DNA of 64,000 nucleotides from JABMPO01 sp964539785 (GCA_964539785.1 CAZIJQ010000006.1:1-64000), one strand, 5' to 3'. Numbered from the stretch's first letter, positions 43,618-53,507 are shown. The notes: a model not told the origin generated them from the sequence alone. Translations and numbers: made by a program.

Positions 43618-43983
43618 ATGAGACATGAAATTGTTGTAGATCAGGATGCTGGAATAATAAAAGTATCTGCTGAAGGGGAGTGGAATGTTGCCGATAGTGA
43701 TATAATTACCGGAAAAATTGTTGATAAATCTGAGGAGACCGGTATTGTAAAAGTTTTAATCGACCACAGCAAAATCACAATAAATGTTTCAACATTGATA
43801 GCTTATAAACGACCATTGCAGTTGAAATCACAATTTGAATATATTTACCCCAAAGTAGTATTTGTCAGTCCGAAAAACAGGTATAAATTGTATCGTTTTT
43901 TTATAACTGTTGCGCGCAAACGCGGGATTCAATTTGAAGTATTTAAAAGTTTTAATTCTGCATTGGAATGGTTATTGGCGTGA
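43618..43983 (+). CDS. Small STAS/SpoIIAA-like protein
   Basis: This 121-residue protein opens RHEIVVDQDAGIIKVSAEGE, typical of the DUF-type SpoIIAA/STAS-like proteins. It has a strand-helix pattern and the central VKVLIDHSKI. It probably works as a cytoplasmic regulator or sensor domain. The gene precedes a PAS-LuxR regulator by 65 bases, which suggests a signalling pair. ATG at 43618 is preferred over an in-frame TTG at 43612. There is no clear ribosome site. Confidence 0.6.
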   Translation: MRHEIVVDQDAGIIKVSAEGEWNVADSDIITGKIVDKSEETGIVKVLIDHSKITINVSTLIAYKRPLQLKSQFEYIYPKVVFVSPKNRYKLYRFFITVARKRGIQFEVFKSFNSALEWLLA

Positions 43984-44048
43984 TTAATAATTTGAGTGCG
44001 CTTACGGTTAATTATTTTTCATTTTGAAATAAGCATTATTGTAAAAAT

Positions 44049-44978
44049 ATGAGCACTAACAGCGATTTAGGCGATGAGCCAGTCTATCCCAATAAGAAAT
44101 TGATCAGTGATCCAGAGAACGAATCTGATTTGATTGACGAGTTGACCAATATTAACCAGAATAATATTCTATTTCAGTCGATTATTGCAAACAGTCCGGA
44201 CCTTATTACCTTACAGGATATGGATGGAAGATTTACTTATATTGGACCCCGCTGCGAAGAAATTGTAGGTTTAACTCCTGATGAATTGAAGACGATGCAG
44301 AATCTGGAATATGTTAGCCGGCTTGATCGTACTGAAGTGAGCAGGAGAAAAGAGAAAGCATTTTCTGATGGAAAGATTATCAGTTTTGAGTACCGGGTGA
44401 AAGTCAGAAATCGAGAAGAGGTTTGGATCCACCATACCTACAGCCCGTTATTCAGGCATGGGACGCCCTATCGCATTCAAAGTAATCTGCGTGATATTAC
44501 TATTCAGAAGCAATACGAAGAAACTTTGATGGAAATCGATAAGGAGTTGACTGAAAGTAATGTGAAGCTGAATAATAAAAATGTGGCGCTGGAAGAATTA
44601 CTGACTCAGGTTGAGATACAGAAAACTAAGATCAACCAGCAGATTCAGACCAATATTAATAACCTCGTTCGACCTTTATTAGATAGCCTGATGGTGCGCG
44701 TGTCGTCATCCGATAAAGCTATCCTTGAACTGATTCAACATAATCTGGAATTGATTTCATCATCATTTAGTCATAAAGTATCCAGTAAATTTTACTCGCT
44801 ATCCAAGCGTGAAATTGAAATCTGTAACATGATTAAGCAGGGATTAAGCTCCAAGCAGATTTCCATTGTACTGAATATATCTACCGCCACCGTTACCACT
44901 CATCGCAATAAAATCCGGAAAAAACTGGGACTATTAAATTCCAGCACCAATCTCCCGGCCTATCTTAATTCGCTATGA
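44049..44978 (+). CDS. PAS-domain LuxR-type transcription regulator
   Basis: This 309-residue protein has an N-terminal PAS/PAC domain (IIANSPDLITLQDMDGRFTY to QSNLRDITIQKQYEE, about 40-160), a long coiled coil (about 160-215) and a C-terminal LuxR helix-turn-helix (LSKREIEICNMIKQGLSSKQ, then ISTATVTTHRNKIRKKLGL). There is no receiver domain or kinase core, so it seems to sense a signal directly through PAS and bind DNA. It follows the STAS-like gene on the same strand. Confidence 0.85.
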   Translation: MSTNSDLGDEPVYPNKKLISDPENESDLIDELTNINQNNILFQSIIANSPDLITLQDMDGRFTYIGPRCEEIVGLTPDELKTMQNLEYVSRLDRTEVSRRKEKAFSDGKIISFEYRVKVRNREEVWIHHTYSPLFRHGTPYRIQSNLRDITIQKQYEETLMEIDKELTESNVKLNNKNVALEELLTQVEIQKTKINQQIQTNINNLVRPLLDSLMVRVSSSDKAILELIQHNLELISSSFSHKVSSKFYSLSKREIEICNMIKQGLSSKQISIVLNISTATVTTHRNKIRKKLGLLNSSTNLPAYLNSL

Positions 44979-45129
44979 TTTCAAGTAAACAAATATATAT
45001 TTGTTTTACACTCAAATTTTCATTTTTAGAAATTTAAAGGATAACACGTAGGGACAACTCTTGAGTAGTTCTTAAGAAATTTCGGTAAAATTATTGAATC
45101 GGTTACAAATGCATGCTGTTTCAAACACG

Positions 45130-45270
45130 CGACTAAAGTCGTTGGCTGAAATAAAATGGAATATCTTCCGCTCAATTTGATTTATTCGCCTCTGGCGTCA
45201 GCGTAAACCCAGCCCACAGTTTCAACTGTGGGTTAAATGAGTAATAATAGTTATAACCGTTTTAACGGTT
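45130..45270. repeat. Palindrome cluster B (REP-like short hairpins)
   Basis: Three perfect hairpins with 2-base loops: 45130-45141 (cgact AA agtcg), 45213-45232 (cccacagtt TC aactgtggg) and 45255-45270 (aaccgtt TT aacggtt). The last is identical to 323-338 in cluster A, and the others follow the same rule. The stretch 44979-45325 has no gene. Confidence 0.75.
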
Positions 45271-45325
45271 TTACCAATACAATATTTTCATAATCTCCTA
45301 TTGGTAATGGTAACTTCCGCGCATT

Positions 45326-46495
45326 ATGAAATACATCGGACCGGATTTTTATAAAATTACCGATCTGCTCACTGAAGACGAATTGCTGATCCAGCAAACC
45401 GCCAACGATTTTGTGCAGGAACAATTTATACCACTGATTCAGGAACACCATCAACGGGCTACATTTCCCACTGAATTGATTCCGCAAATGGGCGAATTGG
45501 GCTTTTTCGGTGCCAGTCTACCAGAAACAGCCGGCGGGGCCGAGGTTAGCAATGTGGCTTACGGCTTAATTATGCACGAACTGGAACGGGGTGATTCCGG
45601 TTTGCGTTCCTTCGCCAGCGTCCAGGGGGGACTGGTGATGTACCCGATCTGGAAATATGGGTCCGACGAACAGAAGCAACAGTGGTTGCCCAAGCTTTCA
45701 GCGGGGACCGCTATTGGCTGCTTTGGTCTTACCGAACCGGATTTTGGCTCCAATCCTGGCGGGATGATCACCCGTGCCAAGTATACCAGTGATGGCTGGG
45801 TTCTTAATGGCGCTAAAATGTGGATCACCAATGGGTCGATTGCTGATATAGCCCTGATCTGGGCCAAAGATGAAGATAATTTTGTCCGGGGATTTCTGGT
45901 CGAAAAAGGAAGTCCCGGGTTTTCCGCTCCGGAAATGAAGGGTAAGCTGAGCCTCCGGGCATCAGTGACTTCCGAATTAATTCTACAAGATGTTGTGGTG
46001 CCGGAATCGGCAATGCTACCCAAGGTGGATGGCTTGAAAGGACCGCTCTCATGTCTGACCCAGGCTCGCTACTCGATTGCCTGGGGCGCCATCGGGGCAG
46101 CGGTGGATTGTTACGAAACGGCTTTACGCTACGCCAAAGCAAGAAAACAATTCAGCAAACCGATTGCCGGCTTCCAATTGACCCAGGCCAAGCTGGTGGA
46201 TATGCTGGAGGAGATTACTAAGGCTCTGTTACTGGCGATTCAATTGGGGCGCCAAAAGGATCAAGGTAAGATGGATTTCACACAGGTATCGCTGGCCAAG
46301 CGCAACAACGTGCGCATTGCTCGCGACATCGCCCGCACCGCCCGTGAAATCCTGGGGGCCAATGGCATCCTGGATGAATACCCGCTGCAGCGCCATGCCA
46401 TGAACCTGGAATCCGTTTACACCTACGAAGGTACCCATGAAATGCACACTTTGATTGTGGGACAGAAAATAACCGGATTGAGTGCTATCGAATAG
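45326..46495 (+). CDS. Acyl-CoA dehydrogenase, glutaryl-CoA dehydrogenase type
   Basis: This 389-residue flavoenzyme has the acyl-CoA dehydrogenase motifs GCFGLTEPDFGSNPGGM (FAD/substrate loop), KMWITNGSIADIALIWAK, ARYSIAWGAIGAAVDCYETA and ARTAREILGANGILDEYP. The catalytic base is Glu368 in TYEGTHEMH. The ARY and YEGTHEMH segments match the glutaryl-CoA dehydrogenase branch, which turns glutaryl-CoA into crotonyl-CoA in lysine/tryptophan breakdown. Electrons would pass to ETF, encoded at 60-61.5 kb. Substrate is inferred from the subgroup only. Confidence 0.85.
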   Translation: MKYIGPDFYKITDLLTEDELLIQQTANDFVQEQFIPLIQEHHQRATFPTELIPQMGELGFFGASLPETAGGAEVSNVAYGLIMHELERGDSGLRSFASVQGGLVMYPIWKYGSDEQKQQWLPKLSAGTAIGCFGLTEPDFGSNPGGMITRAKYTSDGWVLNGAKMWITNGSIADIALIWAKDEDNFVRGFLVEKGSPGFSAPEMKGKLSLRASVTSELILQDVVVPESAMLPKVDGLKGPLSCLTQARYSIAWGAIGAAVDCYETALRYAKARKQFSKPIAGFQLTQAKLVDMLEEITKALLLAIQLGRQKDQGKMDFTQVSLAKRNNVRIARDIARTAREILGANGILDEYPLQRHAMNLESVYTYEGTHEMHTLIVGQKITGLSAIE

Positions 46496-46512
46496 GTCAC
46501 GGGGAAACAATT

Positions 46513-47682
46513 ATGAGCATATTTGAATCAATCACTAAAAAATTTCTCGGTGTTGGTACCGGTACGAAATACCGGGCTAAAGTAGGTAAATTTCAGGGCT
46601 GGGTATCGGTGATTATTAACACCCTGTTATTTGCGGTAAAATTTGTATTGGCACTGATCACCAGCTCGATTAGTTTGATGGCTGACGCCATCCACACCTT
46701 AAGTGATGTGGTTTCCTCTGGGGTGGTGATCTGGGGTTTTAAAGAGATGGAAAAACCTGCTGACGCGGAGCATCCCTACGGCCACGGCCGGGCCGAATAT
46801 ATCGCAACTCTGGTGATAGCTATCCTGCTGACGGTGGTGGGCATTGAGTTCATCCAGTCCAGCATCAAACGGATTCTCGACCCCCAATTGATTGCCGTCA
46901 ACTGGTGGATGATTACCGCTATAGCGACTACGATTGTACTTAAGGAAATGACGGCCCGCTACGCCGAATTTTTATCCCACCGGATTTCTTCCGGCACCCT
47001 CCAGGCCGATGCCTGGCATCATCGCACCGACGCTATTTCATCGCTATTAGTGGTGATCGCCATGATCGCCGGCCGGTACGGTTTTTATCATCTGGATGGC
47101 TATGCCGGAGTCGGTGTGGCATTGATTATCCTGTGGACAGCCTACCAGATTGCTCGCGATGCCATCGACGATTTGATCGGCAAACCACCCGCCGATGAGG
47201 AGTTGGAAGCAATTCGCCAGGCCGCCATGGGTATCGATGGTGTGTTGGGTACCCACGATATTTCCGTCCATAGTTACGGCAGTGATAAATTTACCAGTGT
47301 CCATATCGAGGTCGATGCCCGGCAGCATACACTCAAAACACATGATATTGCCGAGGCGGTGGAAGAGGCAATCACTACCAAGCTACATGTGAACCCCACT
47401 GTCCATGTCGATCCGGTTTATACCGATCATCCCCTGGTGAATGAGATCAAGGATTTTCTGCAAACTGACCTGAAACACGAATCGGTTATCACCAGCTTCC
47501 ACGATGTACGCATTGTCGATACCACTGACCATAAGGTTATTTTATTCGGGATGAATCTGAATCCCGGAGCTACTGCACGGGAGCGGAAAGATTGTTTCAA
47601 AGAATTAAAGGGCAAACTGGAAACGCGTTTTGAGGGTTTCCGATTAATTATGAAAATTTCACCAATTCATAAATACGCTTGA
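46513..47682 (+). CDS. Cation diffusion facilitator transporter
   Basis: This 389-residue inner-membrane metal/proton antiporter has helices in the first 210 residues, with site-A ligands in LMADAIHTLSDVVSSG and WHHRTDAISSLLVV (HxxxD type, typical for zinc, iron or manganese) and HPYGHGRAEYIATLVIA. The C-terminal cytoplasmic domain (GVLGTHDISVHSYGSDKFTS, HIEVDARQHTLKTHDI) is followed by an extra duplicated-like stretch to residue 389, longer than the usual 300. The stop overlaps the next frame. Confidence 0.9.
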   Translation: MSIFESITKKFLGVGTGTKYRAKVGKFQGWVSVIINTLLFAVKFVLALITSSISLMADAIHTLSDVVSSGVVIWGFKEMEKPADAEHPYGHGRAEYIATLVIAILLTVVGIEFIQSSIKRILDPQLIAVNWWMITAIATTIVLKEMTARYAEFLSHRISSGTLQADAWHHRTDAISSLLVVIAMIAGRYGFYHLDGYAGVGVALIILWTAYQIARDAIDDLIGKPPADEELEAIRQAAMGIDGVLGTHDISVHSYGSDKFTSVHIEVDARQHTLKTHDIAEAVEEAITTKLHVNPTVHVDPVYTDHPLVNEIKDFLQTDLKHESVITSFHDVRIVDTTDHKVILFGMNLNPGATARERKDCFKELKGKLETRFEGFRLIMKISPIHKYA

Positions 47683-47687
47683 GTAAA

Positions 47688-48815
47688 ATGGAAAAATACC
47701 GCAACGAATTCCCTCATACTGAAATGGATATGGTCTTCTTGGACCATGCCGCTGTTTCACCCATGAATAATCGGGTCAAGGCTAATTTGGATGCCTACAT
47801 CCGGCAGGCTCAGGGTGAAAAAATCGAAAACCGGTTCGGTACCATGGATATGGCATTGGCAGCCCGGGAAAAATTTAGCAAATTAATCAATGCCCCCACT
47901 GAGCGGATTGCCGCTGTGCGCAACACCAGCGATGGGATGATCCTGCTGGCTCGAGGGCTGAAATGGGAAACGGGCGACCGGATTATCCTGCATAAAATGG
48001 AGTTCCCTTCCAATGTCTATCCCTGGTGGGACCTGCAGCCCTACGGGGTCGAACTGGATTTCCTGGATACGGAATTGGGATCGGTGACACCGAATGATCT
48101 GGAGCTGGTCGTGACCGATCGCACCCGGTTAGTGGCCGTGAGCTGGGTCCAGTATTTCAGTGGTTATAAAAATGATATCAGGGTACTGGCGGATTGGTGT
48201 CATTCTAAAGGAATTATCCTGGCGGTAGATGCCATGCAGGGCTTGGGGGCATTGCAATTTGATAATGAGATCAGCCAGGCCGATTTTATCGCAACCGGCA
48301 CCGCTAAATGGCTACTCGGTCCTCAAGGGGTTGGTTTTATTTATATCACGGAAGAGTTGCAGGAACAGATTCATCCCCCGCATCTGGGTTGGCAGGGGAG
48401 AGCCAGTCTGATGGAATTCCATAATTACGACCAGCCGCTGAAAGCCGATGCCAGCCGCTACGAATTCGCCACACCTTTCAGCCTGGGAATTTGGGGTGTC
48501 AATGGCGCGCTGGATTTACTGTTGGAAGCGGGCCAACCGGCTATCGAAAACCGAATTCTAGAACTGACCGATTATCTGGTAAAACAATTACAGGTCCATA
48601 ATTACCGGGTTATTTCTGATCGCAGTGCCGGTGTCAAATCGGGGATTGTGATTGCCAGTAATTCCGACCCAAAGCGCAATCAACAAATTTTTAAGTACCT
48701 ACATAAAAAGGATGTCCACATTTCCTATCGCAATGGCAACCTGCGGATTGCGCCCCATTTCTATAATACCATTGCGGATATCGACCGGCTGATTGAAATA
48801 TTGGGTCATTTATAA
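47688..48815 (+). CDS. Class V aminotransferase (cysteine desulfurase-like)
   Basis: This 375-residue PLP enzyme has FLDHAAVSPMNNRV near the start, AVRNTSDGMILLARGL, LAVDAMQGLGALQFD (Asp and Gln that hold the cofactor) and the PLP lysine in ATGTAKWLLGPQGVGFIY. It belongs to the NifS-like/isopenicillin epimerase-like class V group. The IscS/SufS active-site Cys loop is not evident, so a simple sulfur-transfer role is uncertain. ATG at 47688 is preferred to a TTG at 47679, which overlaps the CDF stop. A perfect palindrome follows. Confidence 0.8.
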   Translation: MEKYRNEFPHTEMDMVFLDHAAVSPMNNRVKANLDAYIRQAQGEKIENRFGTMDMALAAREKFSKLINAPTERIAAVRNTSDGMILLARGLKWETGDRIILHKMEFPSNVYPWWDLQPYGVELDFLDTELGSVTPNDLELVVTDRTRLVAVSWVQYFSGYKNDIRVLADWCHSKGIILAVDAMQGLGALQFDNEISQADFIATGTAKWLLGPQGVGFIYITEELQEQIHPPHLGWQGRASLMEFHNYDQPLKADASRYEFATPFSLGIWGVNGALDLLLEAGQPAIENRILELTDYLVKQLQVHNYRVISDRSAGVKSGIVIASNSDPKRNQQIFKYLHKKDVHISYRNGNLRIAPHFYNTIADIDRLIEILGHL

Positions 48816-48820
48816 TATTT

Positions 48821-48848
48821 GTAGAGACGCGACATGTCGCGTCTCTAC
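48821..48848. repeat. 28-bp perfect palindrome
   Basis: gtagagacgcgac (48821-48833) and its exact inverse, meeting at a central AT, form a gapless 28-bp palindrome 6 bases after the aminotransferase stop. Near-identical GTAGAGACGCG palindromes are known as dispersed repeats in other bacteria, notably cyanobacteria. It may also end transcription from both converging sides. Confidence 0.7.
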
Positions 48849-48975
48849 GGTAAAATGATGAATGCAATTCGAATTATACAGTTAATTCGAATGTTTATCT
48901 TGTTACCTGTTTTTCAATTCTTCGTTTATATGTCCTCTACTCTTTTCTATCTGTTCTTTGCTCTCCGCTCTCTGC

Positions 48976-49743
48976 TCATTTACAGTCTTTATAAATATGA
49001 TATAACCCCTTCAGTGTCAGATCTTCATCGAAATTTGTGATTGAGTGAGAAATCCCCGCTATCACTTTTCCCAGTCCGCCGGTAACTACCACTGGAACGT
49101 CGTTCCAGTCTTTTTCCTGCTTGATGCGGCTGACCATGCCATCCACCATATCAGCGGCGCCAAACAGAATACCGCTGGTTAAATTGGTTTGGGTATTGGT
49201 TCCGATGGCATTGGCCGGTACAGTAAAATCGATCCGGTACAGCAAAGCTGCTTTTTCTAACAGATAATTGGCGCTGGTTTCGATTCCGGGAGCAATTGCA
49301 CCGCCGATAAAATTACCCTTTCCATCAATAACATCAAAAGTGGTGGCGGTGCCAAAATCAATGATAATCGCCGGTTTGCCATAGAGCAATCCTCCGGCAT
49401 AAGAATTAGCGATCCGGTCGGCGCCTACTTCCCGGGGAGATTCCACCAGTAGATTGATGCCCATATCCAGGGCGCCACTAACTTCCAGAGGCTCAATATC
49501 GAGATAGTTGGTACTCATTTTTCGAAAAACAAAAGTAAGTTTTGGTACCACGCTGCCGATGACCACACCATCAAGATCAGTCGGATCTATTTTAGCACTG
49601 CTGATAATCTGATGGAAAATAGCCCAGCTTTCGTCGATAGTCCGCGATTCTTCTGATTGCAAACGCCAACTGTTAACCAGTTTGCCATCGGCAAAAAGTC
49701 CAATTACTATATTTGTATTGCCAACATCAATGGTTAATATCAT
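48976..49743 (-). CDS. coaX: Type III pantothenate kinase
   Basis: This 255-residue kinase of CoA synthesis has the ASKHA phosphate-1 motif LTIDVGNTNIVIGLF, the substrate motif ESPREVGADRIANSYAG and the phosphate-2 DFGTATTFDVI. CoaX catalyses the first step of CoA formation and differs from CoaA in being insensitive to feedback. GGGAGG lies ahead of the ATG at 49743, one base after the birA frame ends. Pairing of birA and coaX is common. Confidence 0.96.
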   Translation of the reverse strand: MILTIDVGNTNIVIGLFADGKLVNSWRLQSEESRTIDESWAIFHQIISSAKIDPTDLDGVVIGSVVPKLTFVFRKMSTNYLDIEPLEVSGALDMGINLLVESPREVGADRIANSYAGGLLYGKPAIIIDFGTATTFDVIDGKGNFIGGAIAPGIETSANYLLEKAALLYRIDFTVPANAIGTNTQTNLTSGILFGAADMVDGMVSRIKQEKDWNDVPVVVTGGLGKVIAGISHSITNFDEDLTLKGLYHIYKDCK

Positions 49744-50526
49744 TCAAACCTCCCGGAATTCGTGAATTTCGCCGCTGGCGAAAGCACTGATCTTGCCAGC
49801 GATGTTAAGCAATGCTTCGCCGCGCTCATTGATTCCCATGAATTTACCTATAATTTTTGATTCTGTAGTATGCATTGTGACTGCGGAATTAAGAAAAATT
49901 CCATAGCGCCTCCAGCGTGCCGGAATTTCCAGTGCCAGCGTATTCAACTGATTTAAATACTGATAGAGAATTATCGTACTGGTCGTCAGGATTTGTTCCC
50001 GCTTGAATTTCTGCTGGGCAACCTGTCTCAGGGTTGTTACGGTTGAGCGCAGATCAGGGGAAAAATCGCTGATCAGATTATTGACATTGAGGCCAACACC
50101 AATCACCGCTGCCGTGATTGTTTGATCACTAATTTTACTTTCACAAAGAATTCCACCAACCTTTTTGCCAGTCAGATAGATATCGTTAGGCCATTTCAGT
50201 TTGGCAGAGATATTTAATACCAATAGGGCTTCGGCCACTGCAATTCCGGTAATAATTGGCAGCAATCCGGCGAGATTAGCGGGAAGCCCCGGTCGATGCA
50301 GAATCGAAAATGTTAAGCTGGTTCCCGCTTGTGCCAGCCAACTGCGTTCCCCGCGGCCGCGGCCGGCAGTTTGATGATCAGTGACTATTAATGTATCCCT
50401 GTTAGTTCCACCGCCGTGGATTTTCCAGGCTTGGTCATTGGTTGATGGTAGGACGGGGTAGTATTCAACTGCCAGCGGGATTTGAGCCTGTTTCAGGCTG
50501 CTTCTTACCTCCCGAAGGTCAAGCAC
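49744..50526 (-). CDS. birA: Biotin-[acetyl-CoA-carboxylase] ligase
   Basis: This 260-residue BPL/LplA-type ligase attaches biotin to carrier proteins. It has the biotin/ATP motif TAGRGRGERSWLAQAGTSLT, KLKWPNDIYLTGKKVGGILC and a short C-terminal SH3-like domain (GKFMGINERGEALLNIAGK). The N-terminal DNA-binding domain of repressor-type BirA is missing, so it should not regulate transcription directly. The start is a GTG at 50526. The likely substrate is the carrier at 54260. Confidence 0.94.
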   Translation of the reverse strand: MLDLREVRSSLKQAQIPLAVEYYPVLPSTNDQAWKIHGGGTNRDTLIVTDHQTAGRGRGERSWLAQAGTSLTFSILHRPGLPANLAGLLPIITGIAVAEALLVLNISAKLKWPNDIYLTGKKVGGILCESKISDQTITAAVIGVGLNVNNLISDFSPDLRSTVTTLRQVAQQKFKREQILTTSTIILYQYLNQLNTLALEIPARWRRYGIFLNSAVTMHTTESKIIGKFMGINERGEALLNIAGKISAFASGEIHEFREV

Positions 50527-50530
50527 GGTG

Positions 50531-51109
50531 CTATATAAAAAATAATTTTAATTGGACAATCGTAAGGACAAAACCAAATATTGAACCGACTACAACCTGG
50601 CTGGGGGTATGGGCTTTTAGTATCACGCGGGATGTGCCCACCAGGGCGGCCAGAGCTGCCATTGGGAAAGCATATGAATTCCAGAGTACCCACAGGGCTG
50701 CAAGTGGTCCCGTAAGACCGGCGGCGTGGATTGATATTTTCCAATAGCGGGTGATAACGGTTACGATAATGATATTGGTCAACGAGCAGAATACCAGTCC
50801 TTTGGTAATATGATCAGCGTTCAGCCACTCCAGGATCACATAAGCTGCACCGTAGGAAAATATTCCAATCAGCAGTGGGATGAGTCGCTGTTCGCGCAAT
50901 GAAACATCCAGATCGGTGATGGCGCCTTTTTTCTTCAACCACAGCATAGCCACTATGGGAACGATGGTGGCGAAAAACAACACTATCAGCCAAATCAACA
51001 TACGATTTGATCCGGGATTGCTGGCTTGATTTATCAGGATAGCAAATGCACCGGGAGCAACGATTACCGGGTTGAAAATATTAGAGATGATTTTTGCTAA
51101 ACCGATCAT
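50531..51109 (-). CDS. PAP2-like membrane phosphatase
   Basis: This 192-residue protein has five or six membrane helices. The C-terminal signature SRVILKAHTPSQVVVGSIFG matches the SR..H-D/S-x-x-Q part of the PAP2 fold, and KISIHAAGLTG stands where PSGH is usual. The first motif is weak (LREQRLIPLLIG). Members include undecaprenyl- and lipid-phosphate phosphatases. The altered motifs leave activity uncertain. It lies 4 bases from birA and 7 from the LysM gene, in one operon. Confidence 0.75.
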   Translation of the reverse strand: MIGLAKIISNIFNPVIVAPGAFAILINQASNPGSNRMLIWLIVLFFATIVPIVAMLWLKKKGAITDLDVSLREQRLIPLLIGIFSYGAAYVILEWLNADHITKGLVFCSLTNIIIVTVITRYWKISIHAAGLTGPLAALWVLWNSYAFPMAALAALVGTSRVILKAHTPSQVVVGSIFGFVLTIVQLKLFFI

Positions 51110-51116
51110 GATTTAA

Positions 51117-51875
51117 TTAACTGCAGGGATCCAGTTTTTTTCTGAGTTTGATTTCCATACCGGGATTGAGAATTCCGTCGTTTGCTTCGAGCATTTCTTC
51201 GTTATCCATATACAGGATTATCCAAGCAAGTTCATCGCCAAATACTTTCCCGGCGATGGACCACAGGGTTTCGCCACTTGAAACAATATACTGGTAAAAT
51301 TGAACCGGACATTTCTTGACTTCCGCAGCCGGTTTTAATAGATCCAGGAAGCGGTAGGGATATATGAGGTTTGGATTGGAGCCAATTTTTTCAATATTCC
51401 AGGCGTAAATTTTCTTCCACATCAGCCAGTCACCGTATTGCTGCTTGGCAATTTTGCTCAGAAAATCACCACGTTTGATCATGTAATCTTCGTAGAGGCT
51501 ATCTGCGAAAACCACTTCCGGTTTTGGTATTGGCGGCGTAATGATAACATTCTCGACCTGCGGTTCCGGTTCCCTGATTGTATCGGCTGCTGCCGGTTCG
51601 GCAATCTCTACGAATTCCGGCACTGGTACTGATTCAACACTATCAATTATGGAAACTTCTTCCTCCTGGGGATCAGCTTGATCCACAACAATGGCTATTT
51701 CTGATTCCCCGCTTTTATCAAAATTCAGGTCGGTATTGTTCTCGCCCAACCCCAATCTCTGGGAATCGGTAGATTCCTCAGTTTGCTGCGGTGGATCAGG
51801 TGTAACCAATTCTTCTGTTTTTTTGGCACACGATACCAGAAAAACGAATAGCAAAACTATGGTTAGTCTTTTCAT
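51117..51875 (-). CDS. LysM-domain lipoprotein
   Basis: This 252-residue protein has a lipobox (LLFVFLVSC, Cys16), an acidic Pro/Glu-rich linker to about 125, and two LysM modules: YEDYMIKRGDFLSKIAKQQY (about 130-185) and YQYIVSSGETLWSIAGKVFG (about 195-250). LysM binds peptidoglycan glycan, so the protein probably tethers the outer membrane to the wall. It heads the PAP2-birA-coaX group. No catalytic domain is present. Confidence 0.9.
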   Translation of the reverse strand: MKRLTIVLLFVFLVSCAKKTEELVTPDPPQQTEESTDSQRLGLGENNTDLNFDKSGESEIAIVVDQADPQEEEVSIIDSVESVPVPEFVEIAEPAAADTIREPEPQVENVIITPPIPKPEVVFADSLYEDYMIKRGDFLSKIAKQQYGDWLMWKKIYAWNIEKIGSNPNLIYPYRFLDLLKPAAEVKKCPVQFYQYIVSSGETLWSIAGKVFGDELAWIILYMDNEEMLEANDGILNPGMEIKLRKKLDPCS

Positions 51876-52016
51876 TCCAAATCCTATCGGTAATTACAGC
51901 AATAATTATTCCAGATCAGTCTATATGGTCAATGTCATTTTCAGCAAAAAGTTCACGGTCTTATTACGAAAAGTATGGCCAAGTTGACCCTGAATTTACA
52001 AAAATTACTAAATATT

Positions 52017-53507
52017 TCAGGGATTGAATTCACCAAAAACAGATCGCAGGACATCGGCGATTTCACCCAGCGTGCAGCGGTTCTTCACACAGTCGACAAT
52101 ATAAGGCAACAGGTTGTTATCATTACTGGAAGCAGCTTTTGACAGTCGGCCCAATTGTGTCCGGGCTGATGTATTATCCCGTTGTGACATAAATTGCCGT
52201 ACGTGATTTTGCTGTTTTTGTACTGCCGTCTCATCAATGCTCGTAATCGTCGGTTCCACGATCTGGTCATCGACATATTTATTTACACCTACCAGCAGAG
52301 TCTTCCCGCTGTCAATATTGCGCTGGTGTTCGTAAGCACTGGTTGCGATTTCATTCTGGATCCAGCCTTGCTCAATAGCCCGGACCGCTCCGCCCAGTCC
52401 GTCAATTTTATCAATCAGTTCCTGAGCTTCGGCGGCGATGTCATCGGTCATTTTTTCGATTACATAACTTCCGCCAAAGGGATCGGGATGCTCAGGAATG
52501 CCCGTTTCTTCAGCGATAACCTGCTGGGTCCGCAGAGCCAGACGAGCCGCCTCTGCACTGGGTAAAGCCAGGGCTTCATCACGGCTATTGGTATGCAATG
52601 ACTGGGTTCCACCCAGGATCGCTGATAAGGCCTGGATGCTGGTGCGAACCACATTGTTGTCAATTTGCTGTGCTGTGAGGGTGGAGCCGCCAGTTTGAGT
52701 GTGGAATCTCAACATCAAGGCTTTGGGATTCGTTACGCCAAATCGTTCTTTCATTGTCGTCGCCCACAACCGTCGGGCTGCCCGGAATTTGGCGATCTCA
52801 GTCAGAAATCCATTGTGGGCATTAAAGAAAAATGACAATCGGGCGCCAAAAACATTGACATCCAACCCGGCGTCTATGGCAGCCTGTACATAGGCTATTC
52901 CGTTGGCCAGGGTAAAGGCTAATTCCTGCGCCGCGGTACTGCCGGCCTCACGTATATGATAGCCGGAAATTGAAATCGTATTCCATTTCGGTATGTGACT
53001 GGCGCAAAATCGGAAGGTATCGGTTACCAGCCGCATGGAAGGTCCGGGAGGATAGATATAGGTTCCCCTGGCAATGTATTCCTTGAGGATATCATTTTGG
53101 ATTGTTCCCCGAAGCCGCTCCGTTGGTACGCCGGTTTCTTCAGCAACAACAATGTACATTGCCAGTAAGATGGCAGCAGTGGAGTTGATCGTCATCGAAG
53201 TTGAGACTTGCCCCAGTGGAATATCCCGAAACAGACGGTGCATATTATCAATGGTGGCGATTGGAACTCCGACTCGTCCAACCTCACCGTCTGCCATTGG
53301 ATGATTGGAATTATAACCGATCTGGGTCGGCAGATCAAATGCCACTGATAAACCCATAACGCCCTGTTCCAGTAGATACTTATAGCGTCGATTCGATTCT
53401 TCAGCTGATGAAAATCCTGCATACTGACGGGTGGTCCACAAACGGGACCGGTACATCTCAGGATATAGTCCCCGTGTAAAGGGATAATCCCCCGGTTTTT
53501 CAATCAT
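52017..53507 (-). CDS. Methylmalonyl-CoA mutase, large (catalytic) subunit
   Basis: This 496-residue TIM-barrel subunit opens [20 protein letters not shown] then [14 protein letters not shown]. It has [38 protein letters not shown] and [20 protein letters not shown], all mutase hallmarks. It converts methylmalonyl-CoA to succinyl-CoA with adenosylcobalamin. The B12-binding DxHxxG domain is missing, so a separate small subunit must be encoded elsewhere, as in the split archaeal/bacterial type. It is co-transcribed with the carboxylase genes upstream, giving a propionate route. The start overlaps the DnaJ gene stop by 4 bases. Confidence 0.95.
   Translation of the reverse strand: MIEKPGDYPFTRGLYPEMYRSRLWTTRQYAGFSSAEESNRRYKYLLEQGVMGLSVAFDLPTQIGYNSNHPMADGEVGRVGVPIATIDNMHRLFRDIPLGQVSTSMTINSTAAILLAMYIVVAEETGVPTERLRGTIQNDILKEYIARGTYIYPPGPSMRLVTDTFRFCASHIPKWNTISISGYHIREAGSTAAQELAFTLANGIAYVQAAIDAGLDVNVFGARLSFFFNAHNGFLTEIAKFRAARRLWATTMKERFGVTNPKALMLRFHTQTGGSTLTAQQIDNNVVRTSIQALSAILGGTQSLHTNSRDEALALPSAEAARLALRTQQVIAEETGIPEHPDPFGGSYVIEKMTDDIAAEAQELIDKIDGLGGAVRAIEQGWIQNEIATSAYEHQRNIDSGKTLLVGVNKYVDDQIVEPTITSIDETAVQKQQNHVRQFMSQRDNTSARTQLGRLSKAASSNDNNLLPYIVDCVKNRCTLGEIADVLRSVFGEFNP

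Noticed and set aside
48834..49040. 68-codon open frame with a hydrophobic stretch after the aminotransferase gene
   Set aside because: It begins inside the 28-bp palindrome and overlaps the end of coaX. Composition is AT-rich intergenic, and no ribosome site is seen.
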